In this document: piece after piece, positions 1 to 8,166 of the stretch | Numbering within the stretch: position 1 is the stretch's first letter | How the letters are laid out: each line of letters begins with the position of its first letter | DNA from: Microbacterium sp. CSI-V | Lineage (GTDB): Bacteria > Actinomycetota > Actinomycetes > Actinomycetales > Microbacteriaceae | Assembly: GCF_001984105.1 (NCBI RefSeq) | Contig: NZ_MTQM01000008.1 | Span: 1 to 64,000 of the forward strand | Length of the DNA: 64,000 nt | Direction: 5' to 3' | Translations under genes and position numbers: made by a program | The notes under the pieces: generated by a model | What the model saw: the letters and a program-made list of their open reading frames with translations, nothing else | Told to the model about the DNA's origin: nothing | The model's database searches: none

Positions 1-2934
1 CGTCGCCAACGCCCCCTTCACCCGCAACGACCACGACGACCCATAATTCGTCGACGAATTCACACTGTCCGTATACGCATCCTCAGACACATAAATCCGG
101 ACACGGTTGGGATCGTCGACCGTCACTTGGATCGAGGACGACACCACCACGCCGGCGAACCGCGCCGACACCCCGACCCGGACGACGCCGGCCTTCCTCG
201 CCACGACGTTGCCGTTCGCGTCCACGCTCAGGATCGAACTGTCGCTGGAGACGTACGAGCTGTCGGCCGTTCCGGGAGTCCCCGTCCACGTGAGGGCGCT
301 CGAGAGCGTCGCTGTATCGCCGACCTTCATGTCGCCCGGGACCCCCGTGACACTGGCGCCGCTGAGCACGGACGTCGGCGCGGAGAACCAGTCCTGGCCG
401 TAGTCGAACTCGAAGAGGCGGGCCTCCTGGAGCCTTCCCGGCCCGGTGAGGACCAGGCGCACCGCGGTCGACCACCGTGCGCCGCCGAGGACCGCGTCGT
501 CCCACTGCGTCTCTCCGTTGTGCACCAGGGACTTCACCGTCGTCCAGGTCTTGCCGTCCTGCGTCGTCTCGATCTGATACCGCACGGGAGTACCGTCGCC
601 GGGCGCCCACGCGAACCGCCCCGCCTTGAAGAGCTTGAGTCCGCCCAGATCCCACGTCACGACGGCGCGGTCCCGGTTCGCGTACCAACTCGTCCCCCGG
701 TCGTTGTCGTAGGTGTACTCCGCACGACCCCCGTCGGATGCCGAGATCTTCGCCCCGGCGATGGCGATCGGCGCGCGGAAGAAGTCGATGCGATACGTGC
801 GCGCCGCCACCCCTGAACCGGACACGGTGACGGTTGCCGATCCGGGGATGCCGGAGGCTTGCGTGACGGTCACCGTGCCGGAGGACGCCGTCGCCGTCAC
901 CTGAGGCACCGCGGGGCCCGTCACGGGCACCCGGTAGCTCGGCGTGTCCGCCCGGAAGGTGTCCAGGGCACGTCCGTTGATGTCGATACCGGACAGCTCG
1001 GCGGAAGCCGGCGCCGCCGCCCACGCCGACAGCGGCACGACGGCCTCCGTCGGCGGCAGCTCCGAGCTGGTCTCGCCGGGGAGCAGGGGGGCGAAGTCCA
1101 CGGCGACGGTCGCGGTGCCGATGAGGTCGGTTCTCACGATGAGTTTGCGGATGTTCGTGTTGGCCGCCTGCGACGGGTTGGGCATGGTCACCCAGGGCTG
1201 CGCCGCCGTCACTTCGAACCGGGCGTTCGACGGGCTGACGAGCGTCGCGGCGAGGCGCTTGCCGTTCTGATAGAGGATCGCCGTCTTCCCGTCGGCGGCG
1301 ATCTCGACGTCGGCCCCCGTGTGCATCGACCACAGGATCGACGTGGTCCGCGACGTCTGGATCTCGTCCTGGATGCGCACACTGGTCCGCTGGTCGAAGA
1401 GCCTGGCGCCACGGCGCCAGCTCTGGACGTCGGCGGAGTAGAGGTTCGTGATGTCCGAGACCGCGAACGCCGACTCCGCGGAGAACCCCGATGCGACGGC
1501 GGTCGTCGGCGACCCGGGTTGCGGGATCTGCCCCTTCTGCGGGTTGATGAGGATCGTATTGTGCCCCTGCGGACCGACCCGGTAGTAGTCCCACCGGTTC
1601 GTCTTGTCGTTGAGCAGGTCGTAGGTCGCCTCGTCGCGTCCGAGGTCGACGGCCCACGTCTCCCCCATGGCAGAGAGGAGGAAGTCGCCCGCGTCCATGT
1701 GCTGGTGGCTGAGCTTCGGATCGCTCGCCGTGCGCATCGACAGGAAAGTGGCGTCGGTGTCGGTGTGCGAGCCGCGTGCCGCGAAGACGCCCGTCACGGG
1801 GTCCTCGTAGTCGAGCGGCGCCTCCGAGGACCCCGCGTCCAGGCTCGGCGTACGCCACAGCAGAGTGAGGGAGGCGAACCGCGTCGACCGGGCCTGCGCG
1901 GCGGCGCTCATCAGCTGGGTGTCCTGCAGGGCGAACCCGAGCCCCGCGAAGGCGGGGGCCGGATCGACGGTGGGGAGGGTGTCGGCGAACGTCGCGAACT
2001 GCCCGTTGGGCATGCGTGTGCCGAGCATGAAAGTTCCGCTGGCGCGCACGCCCGTCCCGCTGAGGAGGCCCTGGTCCGATCCCGTCGTGATGATCAGGCT
2101 GTTCGCGAGGGATGCGAGGTGACGGGTGGCGTACGCCCAGTAGGACTGCCCCTCGACGAAACCGCCGGCGGCGGCGTAGGCGCGCAGCCCGTTGGTCAGG
2201 CTGTCCATGCCCTCGCCGTACACCTCGGCGGGGACGGACGACGTGGTCTCGCCGTTCACCGCCAGCGCGCCCATGATCATCGCCGAGTTCACGATGACGT
2301 TGACGTTGTCCGCACGCCCGGTCCAGTTCCCGATGTTGCGATAGGGCCCGGGGGTGTTGTCGGCGACGCGGTAGACCGCGAGCGAGGGTTGCAGCCCCTT
2401 CGTCACGATCGCGTTCGTGATGGCCGTCCGCTGCGCGGTCGTCCAGTCGTCGTATCCCCAGTCCAGCGCGACGGCCAGCGCCGATGTCATCTCGGCCGTG
2501 TCGAGGAAGTGGTCCGGATTCCAGTTGGCCAGCGCCATGGCCTGGGACACCTCCTGCCAGGCGCGGGTGAGGAAACGCGTGTCCCCCGTGATGCGCTTGG
2601 CGAGAAGGAGGTCCTGGATGCGACGGCCGAGCATCTGCGCGTCGTCCAGCATGTTGCCGTCGTCGGCGGCGTTGTACTTCAGCTTCCCGGCGGTGAGCAG
2701 ACTGGTCGCGGAGTCCGTGACCCAGCCCGCGAGCTCCGCGGAGACGGGATCGCCCGCCACCTGCGCGGACAGCTGCTGCATCCGGTCCGCCGAAGCGATC
2801 AGCCGGGGATGCCCGCCGGCCGCGGGGAGCGGCGGTCCGGCCGCTTCCGCCGCCGGTACCGCGACGAAGAGAGTAGCCACCAGCGCCGAGACGACTCCGA
2901 TGACTCCGGTCGAAAAACGAATGCCTGCCCGCAT
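1..2934 (-). CDS. Secreted heparinase II/III-like multidomain protein (3' end cut by window edge)
   Basis: The frame stays open to the left edge, giving 978 residues with the C-terminus missing. The ATG at 2934 opens a clear signal peptide (MRAGIRF..., hydrophobic VIGVVSALVATLFVAV, then AAEAA). An alpha-helical N-terminal part is followed by a heparinase II/III-type beta domain around residues 385-480, with the SHQHMDAGDFLLSA and GPQGHNTILINP motifs typical of PF07940. After it come a cadherin-like strand region (about 630-715), a discoidin/F5-8C-like domain (about 727-805), a Big_2-like Ig domain (about 860-940) and the start of a DNRLRE/CBM96-like module (TNYGSSWSLRVKG). This fits an exported polysaccharide lyase or glycan-binding enzyme. 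It diverges from the polysaccharide-type genes that follow. The substrate cannot be told from sequence. Confidence 0.85.
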   Translation of the reverse strand, partial: MRAGIRFSTGVIGVVSALVATLFVAVPAAEAAGPPLPAAGGHPRLIASADRMQQLSAQVAGDPVSAELAGWVTDSATSLLTAGKLKYNAADDGNMLDDAQMLGRRIQDLLLAKRITGDTRFLTRAWQEVSQAMALANWNPDHFLDTAEMTSALAVALDWGYDDWTTAQRTAITNAIVTKGLQPSLAVYRVADNTPGPYRNIGNWTGRADNVNVIVNSAMIMGALAVNGETTSSVPAEVYGEGMDSLTNGLRAYAAAGGFVEGQSYWAYATRHLASLANSLIITTGSDQGLLSGTGVRASGTFMLGTRMPNGQFATFADTLPTVDPAPAFAGLGFALQDTQLMSAAAQARSTRFASLTLLWRTPSLDAGSSEAPLDYEDPVTGVFAARGSHTDTDATFLSMRTASDPKLSHQHMDAGDFLLSAMGETWAVDLGRDEATYDLLNDKTNRWDYYRVGPQGHNTILINPQKGQIPQPGSPTTAVASGFSAESAFAVSDITNLYSADVQSWRRGARLFDQRTSVRIQDEIQTSRTTSILWSMHTGADVEIAADGKTAILYQNGKRLAATLVSPSNARFEVTAAQPWVTMPNPSQAANTNIRKLIVRTDLIGTATVAVDFAPLLPGETSSELPPTEAVVPLSAWAAAPASAELSGIDINGRALDTFRADTPSYRVPVTGPAVPQVTATASSGTVTVTQASGIPGSATVTVSGSGVAARTYRIDFFRAPIAIAGAKISASDGGRAEYTYDNDRGTSWYANRDRAVVTWDLGGLKLFKAGRFAWAPGDGTPVRYQIETTQDGKTWTTVKSLVHNGETQWDDAVLGGARWSTAVRLVLTGPGRLQEARLFEFDYGQDWFSAPTSVLSGASVTGVPGDMKVGDTATLSSALTWTGTPGTADSSYVSSDSSILSVDANGNVVARKAGVVRVGVSARFAGVVVSSSIQVTVDDPNRVRIYVSEDAYTDSVNSSTNYGSSWSLRVKGALAT

Positions 2935-3062
2935 ATCGATGCCCAACGAGAGAGGGGATTGCGGCCCAAAGCGACCGCGTTTGCATCAATTTACGCCAAG
3001 ACGCGGAAACGCACGAATGGTTGACGGGCGGCGCAGGCGTGGACAATTGACACCGAGCGTGA

Positions 3063-4118
3063 ATGAAAGCCGACCCGACTCCTAGGATGAAGAAGCAAAT
3101 CGAAACCCGGCCGGCGGATCGACCGCCGACCGCGAAGGCGAATTCCTTGAGAGATCCGCACGGCCCGAGCGCCGCAACGAATGCGCCGGACGAGGACTCG
3201 TCCGTCGTGATGCCGCATGCCGTCGCCGTCGCCCTCCTGCCCCCCGCGATCCATCACATCGCGGCGGCGCACGGCATCCGCGTGCTCTCGATCAAAGGAG
3301 CAGTGCTTTCCCAGCAGGGTCTGCGTTCGCGTCGGCGGCCATCGGACGTCGACGTCCTGGTGGACCCTGCGCGGTTCGAGGATCTGGTGCTACTCCTGCG
3401 CTCGATGGGGTGGCGAGACCGGGACGGGAAGGTGCTGGTCCCCCTCCCCCGCGACGGTACGGTGCTCGCGCCGCACGCACGGACGCTCGAGCACCCCCGC
3501 TGGCCCTGCCAGCTCGACCTGCACAGGTACTACCCCGGATTCCTCCGTCCGGCGCAGGACGTGTTCGACCGCCTGTGGGCAGATCGTCACACCGCACAGC
3601 TCGCGCACGCGGACTGCGACGTCCCCTCCCCGACGGATCACTGGCTGCTGGCCGCCCTCCACGTCCTCCGCTCCGGCGACGAGCCGCAATTGCGGGAGCT
3701 CGAGACCGCGGCCGCAGACGTCCTCCGCGGGCGCGAGCAGGACCTCCTCACCCGCGCCGAGGATCTGGGAGCCGTCGGACCGCTGCGGGAGCCGCTCACG
3801 CGACTCCTCGGGGCGTCCCCGGTCGTCCCGGAATCCGATGTCGACCTTCTCGTCGAGTGGACGCGACGCATCCACGACCCCGGCAACCTTCCGGACGCGT
3901 TCCTCGAACAGTTCCGCGAGGCGAGCGGTGCGACACGCATCCGCCTGGCGTTCCGGCAGGCATGGCCGACACCTCGCTCCGCACGCGCGTTCCACGACGT
4001 GGGCGAGGGACCATTCGGGCTGTTCCGGTTCTATCTCGCGCGGCTCGCTCTGGCCCCGTCGAAGATGTCGGCCTATCTCCGACTCCACCGGCGTGCACGT
4101 ACGAAGGAAGGGCGATGA
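3063..4118 (+). CDS. Nucleotidyltransferase family protein (NTP_transf_5-like)
   Basis: The protein has the hallmark of the NTP_transf_5 group: a Lys-Gly turn (SIKGAVL) followed about 15 residues later by RPSDVDVLVDP, whose two Asp residues (near 96 and 98) are the expected metal ligands. The C-terminal half is helical and ends in a basic segment. Members of this family occur in exopolysaccharide and HprK/PqqD loci; the acceptor is unknown. The stop overlaps the start of the next gene by four bases (ATGA), so the two are translationally coupled. The start is uncertain: ATGs at 3063, 3087 and 3210 are in frame, and the first 49 residues are low-complexity and poorly family-like, so 3210 may be the true start. 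Confidence 0.75.
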   Translation: MKADPTPRMKKQIETRPADRPPTAKANSLRDPHGPSAATNAPDEDSSVVMPHAVAVALLPPAIHHIAAAHGIRVLSIKGAVLSQQGLRSRRRPSDVDVLVDPARFEDLVLLLRSMGWRDRDGKVLVPLPRDGTVLAPHARTLEHPRWPCQLDLHRYYPGFLRPAQDVFDRLWADRHTAQLAHADCDVPSPTDHWLLAALHVLRSGDEPQLRELETAAADVLRGREQDLLTRAEDLGAVGPLREPLTRLLGASPVVPESDVDLLVEWTRRIHDPGNLPDAFLEQFREASGATRIRLAFRQAWPTPRSARAFHDVGEGPFGLFRFYLARLALAPSKMSAYLRLHRRARTKEGR

Positions 4119-4432
4119 CGGGCACGGCGATCCCCCACCGGGCCGAGCACGTCGCGTGGACGGCGGTGGACGGATGCGTCTACGCCGTCTCCCCGGCGGG
4201 CCCGACGCCGTTCACGGTCGTCGAGTTGTCCGAGACCGGGTCTTCCGTCTGGATGCATATCGACGGCACTGCTGCCGTGCCCTCGATCGTCCGCCGCGTT
4301 GCGGACGAGTGGGGAGTCGGGACGGACGATGTCGCCGAAGGCGTCCGCTCGTTCCTCCGGCAACTCACCGATCAGCATCTCGTCGTATGGGAGGCCACAA
4401 TCCCCGAGACATCGCCCCCGGCACCGATGTAG
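4115..4432 (+). CDS. PqqD-like small protein
   Basis: This 105-residue protein begins with the ATG at 4115, which overlaps the preceding stop. It shows the PqqD pattern: a short beta hairpin (AVDGCVYAVSP), the LSETGSSVWMHIDGT segment, then a winged-helix-like stretch ending in LRQLTDQHLVVWE. PqqD proteins present a peptide leader to a modifying enzyme, but many stand-alone copies, like this one, sit in polysaccharide or HprK-like loci with no radical-SAM partner. None is seen here. A second PqqD-like domain is fused to the HprK-like ATPase about 2 kb downstream, which suggests a shared, still undefined target. Confidence 0.75.
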   Translation: MTGTAIPHRAEHVAWTAVDGCVYAVSPAGPTPFTVVELSETGSSVWMHIDGTAAVPSIVRRVADEWGVGTDDVAEGVRSFLRQLTDQHLVVWEATIPETSPPAPM

Positions 4433-4438
4433 GGCGCC

Positions 4439-5986
4439 TCAGGAGGAGGGGCGGCCCTCTCGGCGAGATCTGCGCGACGTCGATCCGGCCGTGGTGGGCG
4501 ACTCCGAAGCGGGCACCGCGACGTGCGTCGACCGCGCGGTCCGGGGTTCCGTCGGCGCGGGCGTATCGAGCGGAACCGATGCGGACGCAGCCGACGTGGC
4601 GTAATAGTCCCCCGCGTAGCGGTAGTCGTCGTAGCCCTTTCCGCGGCCGCGGACGGGCACCCGGTTGATCACGACGCCCAGGCAGCGGGCCCCGGCGCGC
4701 TCGAGGTTCTGGATCGCCCTCTGCAGCGTCTCCACGGTGGTCTTCCCGACGCTCGCGACGATCATGGCCCCGTCGGCGTTGTGGGCGAGGACCGCGGCGT
4801 CGGTGACGGGCAGGAGCGGAGGGGCGTCGATGATGACGGTGGCGTCCGCCGCAAGACGGTGCAGAAGGTCGTGCATGCGCGCCGACCCCAAGACCTCGGA
4901 CGGGTTCGGGGGCAGCTTGCCCGCGCCGAGGACGCGGAGGTTTCCGTCGAGTCCCACCGGCTGTGCCACGTCCTCGAAGTCGGCGCGCCCCGAGAGCACG
5001 TCGGTGAGCCCGACTCCCTCGACCAGACCGAAGATGCTGGCGACCATGGGCCGCCTCAGGTCGCCGTCGACGAGGACCACGCGCTGTCCGCTCGCGGCGA
5101 GGATGATGGCGAGGTTGGCGCTCGTGGTCGACTTCCCATCGCCGGGCAGCGGGCTGCTGACCACGATGATCCGAGGCGGTCGATCCACGTCCATGAACTG
5201 AATGTTCGTCCGCAGTTCGCGCATCGCCTCCGCGACACGGTAGTGCTTCGCGCGCGCACCCTCGTCGAAGCCGCCGTCGAGGGGGATCAGACGACCCGCC
5301 GAGGTGAACGACTTCTCGAACGGGATGGTGCCGACCACGGCATGGCCCGTCTCGCGCTCCACGACCTCGGCCGAGCGGATGCGGCGGTCGACGATGTACC
5401 GCGTCGTCGCGGCTCCCACGCCCGCCGCGAGTCCGACGACGGCCCCGATGATGAGCGCGATCCGCAGATTCGGGGAGCTCGGCGAGTCCGGAAGCTGAGC
5501 GGAGTCGCCCGGGACCAACTGGACGAGCGCCTCGCCACCGGTGGCGCTCTCGAGCTTGTTGATCTCGGAGGACATGGCGCGCACCCACGCCTGGGCGAGG
5601 TCTCGGGCGCCCTCCGGCGTCGAGGCGGAGGCCTGGACGACGATGTTGACGGTGTCGAGGGGGTTGGTGACCTTCACCTGACGGACCAGCGACTCGGGCT
5701 GAGACTGCAGACCGAGATCGGAGATGACTTCGTCGGCCACCGACCGCCACGTCCCCACATCGATGTAGGACTTGACCTTCGATTTCGCCAGGTTGTCGGC
5801 GATCAGGGCGGAGCCCGTGTCGGAGCTGGCGCCGGTGGATGCCGACACGAAGCCTCCGGCGTCGGCCGTGTACACAGGCTTCTGGAGGCTGACCCATCCG
5901 GCTGCGGCGAGGACGCCCAAGAGGATTCCGAGGAGGATCATCCACCATCCGGTGCGGGCGATTCGCCAGTACGTTCGCAGTTCCAC
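4439..5986 (-). CDS. Wzz-type chain-length regulator fused to a BY-kinase
   Basis: The protein is 515 residues and convergent with the PqqD gene. The GTG at 5986 is chosen because it gives the usual family start VELRTYWRI after a GGGGG stretch; an upstream ATG at 6097 is less likely. Two membrane segments (about residues 15-35 and 175-195) flank an extracytoplasmic Wzz domain. The cytoplasmic kinase part has Walker A (PLPGDGKSTTSA), A' (VVLVDGDLRRP) and B (TVIIDAPPLLPVTDA). A Tyr cluster (GYDDYRYAGDYYA) lies near the C-terminus, where BY-kinases autophosphorylate. Such fusions control the length and export of capsular or exopolysaccharide in actinobacteria. Its presence is the main reason to read this region as an exopolysaccharide locus. 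Confidence 0.9.
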   Translation of the reverse strand: MELRTYWRIARTGWWMILLGILLGVLAAAGWVSLQKPVYTADAGGFVSASTGASSDTGSALIADNLAKSKVKSYIDVGTWRSVADEVISDLGLQSQPESLVRQVKVTNPLDTVNIVVQASASTPEGARDLAQAWVRAMSSEINKLESATGGEALVQLVPGDSAQLPDSPSSPNLRIALIIGAVVGLAAGVGAATTRYIVDRRIRSAEVVERETGHAVVGTIPFEKSFTSAGRLIPLDGGFDEGARAKHYRVAEAMRELRTNIQFMDVDRPPRIIVVSSPLPGDGKSTTSANLAIILAASGQRVVLVDGDLRRPMVASIFGLVEGVGLTDVLSGRADFEDVAQPVGLDGNLRVLGAGKLPPNPSEVLGSARMHDLLHRLAADATVIIDAPPLLPVTDAAVLAHNADGAMIVASVGKTTVETLQRAIQNLERAGARCLGVVINRVPVRGRGKGYDDYRYAGDYYATSAASASVPLDTPAPTEPRTARSTHVAVPASESPTTAGSTSRRSRREGRPSS

Positions 5987-6337
5987 AGGTGATTCATCCC
6001 CCCGATTGGGAGCCCCTGGACTTCCCGATGCTGCATTGCCACGGCGCGCAATGGAGAAAGGCTCAAGGAGATTGTAGACGAGGTGATTTCCAGCCACCCT
6101 TATGGGTGATGCATTGGCGGCCCTCGGGCAATCCGGTCATATTTACGACACGTTCCTCTCGAATTCACGACGTTGAGGTGGCCGCGCAGTGCCCCGAGCC
6201 CTCGCAGGCGGGATACTCCCCCTGCGCCGCTCGACGGCGTCGAAGTCGCTCGAATGCCCGTGATTAGGATGATCGCTCAGGCGCTGCCGCACCGGATCCG
6301 TGTACCGGACCGGACCAGGCGCACAGTCAGGAGCAAC

Positions 6338-7420
6338 ATGAGATCGACGTCCGACGCCCCTTCGACGTCCGTGCTCGCGTGCGTCGACGCTCTCGGCGTC
6401 GGTGTGTCCATCCTCGTGCGCGATGGCGGGGAACCCGGGGCCGTCGATCGCGGCCGCTCCGCGTGGCGCGACGCGGTCTCCTCACCCGGTACGACGCAGC
6501 TCCGGGCGGTCGAGGTCTCGCTGTCCGGTGAGGACGACGTCGCCGGCGCGCTGTCCGACCTCTCGACCCACGTCACCTTGGCCGCTCTGGACGCGTTGCG
6601 CGGCTCGCGGTTGCTCCTGCACGCCGCCGGTGTCGCGGCCCCCGACGGCCGCGTGTTCGCGTTCGTGGGCCCCTCCGGCCGCGGCAAGACCACGGCGGCG
6701 CGCCACCTGGGCGCCCGTTTCGGCTACGTCAGCGACGAGAGCGTGGCCGTGGATGCCGCGCTGACGGTGTGGCCGTACCGCAAACCGCTCTCGGTGATCG
6801 TCGAGGGAGAGCAGTTCAAGCAGCAGATCGCCCCGAGCGACCTCGGGCTCCTCCCCCTCCCCCCGGCTCCGCTGCAGCTCGCGGGGATCACCCTCCTGGA
6901 GCGCGATCCGGACACGCACGCGCCGGGTATCTCCCCGGTCGACCTGATCGATGCGATCTGCGAGATGACCCCGCAGATCAGCTACCTGCCCGAGCTGCCC
7001 TCGCCGCTGCAGTACGTCGCCCGGATCATCGACCGGATCGGAGGCGTCACCCGGTTGATCTACCGGGATGCCACCGAACTCCCCGCCGTGGTGGACGAGA
7101 TGTTCGCCGCCACTCCGCCCGCCGCCCAGCCCTGGTCGAGCGCGCCCGAGGGGAGCGCATCGGGGCCGTGGCGGTGCGCGGCGGTCGAGGACGCCATTCT
7201 GGTCGACGGTCGCGCGTGCATCCTGCGCGAGGGCGTGGTCACCGCACTCGACCACCGCGGGTGCCTCGTGTGGACGTTGTGCCGCCAGGGGGCGGACGCA
7301 CGGGAGATCACCGATGCCGCGGTCGCCGCGTTCGGCGAGCCCGCGGACGGGGACCCGGCCGCCCTGATCGCGCAGACCATCGACGAGCTCGTCGGCCACG
7401 GACTCCTCGAGCGGGCATGA
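6338..7420 (+). CDS. HprK-like P-loop ATPase with C-terminal PqqD-like domain
   Basis: This 360-residue protein starts at the ATG at 6338, preceded by AGGAGC; the longer frame upstream reads as non-coding. The P-loop GPSGRGKTTAARH (about residues 111-123) and the following YVSDESVAV resemble the C-terminal kinase core of HPr kinase/phosphorylase. No HPr-binding N-terminal domain is evident. From about residue 277 the sequence becomes a PqqD-like fold (ACILREGVVTALD, then GCLVWTLCRQGADAREI). HprK-related kinases, PqqD proteins and NTP_transf_5 proteins recur together in exopolysaccharide loci of other phyla; their phosphoryl acceptor is unknown. The stop overlaps the start of the signal peptidase gene (ATGA), coupling the two. 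Confidence 0.8.
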   Translation: MRSTSDAPSTSVLACVDALGVGVSILVRDGGEPGAVDRGRSAWRDAVSSPGTTQLRAVEVSLSGEDDVAGALSDLSTHVTLAALDALRGSRLLLHAAGVAAPDGRVFAFVGPSGRGKTTAARHLGARFGYVSDESVAVDAALTVWPYRKPLSVIVEGEQFKQQIAPSDLGLLPLPPAPLQLAGITLLERDPDTHAPGISPVDLIDAICEMTPQISYLPELPSPLQYVARIIDRIGGVTRLIYRDATELPAVVDEMFAATPPAAQPWSSAPEGSASGPWRCAAVEDAILVDGRACILREGVVTALDHRGCLVWTLCRQGADAREITDAAVAAFGEPADGDPAALIAQTIDELVGHGLLERA

Positions 7421-8136
7421 CGACGCCGACGCCGACCGCTGCCCGACCGACCCGTTGGCGACGGATCCGTCGGTCGCCGTTGACGCACCTCGCGCTCGCC
7501 CTCGTGTTGCTGGCTCTCGTCCAGGGGCTGGTGATCAAGCCGTTCCAGGTGCCGTCTGAGTCCATGTCCCCCACCCTCGAGGCCGGGGACCGTCTGCTCG
7601 CCAGCCGCATTGCATACACGGTGTCCGCGCCCGGCGCCGGGGACGTCGCCGTCTTCGCCCGTCCGGACACCTGGGGCCCGCGACCCGAGCGCGGCGCGCT
7701 GCGCACCGCACTGGGATGGATCGGCGACATCGTCGGGTTCGGTCCGAGCAATCAGGATGCCCTCGTAAAACGCATCATCGGCGAACCCGGGACCACGGTC
7801 CGTTGCTGTTCCGACGCGGGACAGGTCGAGGTGGACGGTGTTCCGCTGAGCGAGGGCTACATCGTCACCGACCTTCCGTTCACCCCGGGGGCGAACGATT
7901 GCTCGAGCTCCCCGGCATCGGCTCGATGTTTCGGCCCGATCACCGTCCCCGCGGGCGAATATCTGGTCCTCGGCGACAATCGTGCGAACTCCGCCGATTC
8001 GGTCATCGCCTGTCGCGGGAATGCGACCCCTCCGCCCGATTGTGCTCGATTCGTTCCGCGGGAGGACATCATCGGCAAGGTCGTGACGATCGTCTGGCCG
8101 CTGGATCGCCTCCGGCTGTTCACGGACGGCGGGTGA
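7417..8136 (+). CDS. lepB: Type I signal peptidase (S26)
   Basis: The 239-residue protein has one N-terminal membrane anchor (about 22-40), then the S26 box VPSESMSPTL with catalytic Ser49, and the second box LVKRIIGEPG with the general base Lys118. Later boxes (LVLGDNRANSADS) are intact. It would cleave signal peptides on the outer face of the membrane. Four Cys residues in the insert CCSDAG...NDCSSS...ARCFG and two more near the end could form disulfides. Overlap with the HprK-like gene suggests it is a dedicated peptidase for this locus and not the housekeeping enzyme, though this is inference. It converges on the DUF4012 gene with only 30 bp between them. Confidence 0.9.
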   Translation: MTTPTPTAARPTRWRRIRRSPLTHLALALVLLALVQGLVIKPFQVPSESMSPTLEAGDRLLASRIAYTVSAPGAGDVAVFARPDTWGPRPERGALRTALGWIGDIVGFGPSNQDALVKRIIGEPGTTVRCCSDAGQVEVDGVPLSEGYIVTDLPFTPGANDCSSSPASARCFGPITVPAGEYLVLGDNRANSADSVIACRGNATPPPDCARFVPREDIIGKVVTIVWPLDRLRLFTDGG

Positions 8137-8166
8137 ACACCTCAGCGGCCCGGCCCGCGCGCATCG

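Noticed and set aside
83..3046. 987-codon Arg-rich frame opposite no other gene
   Set aside because: It is out of frame with the heparinase-like gene on the same strand, which has a signal peptide and clear domains; the Arg-rich product has none.
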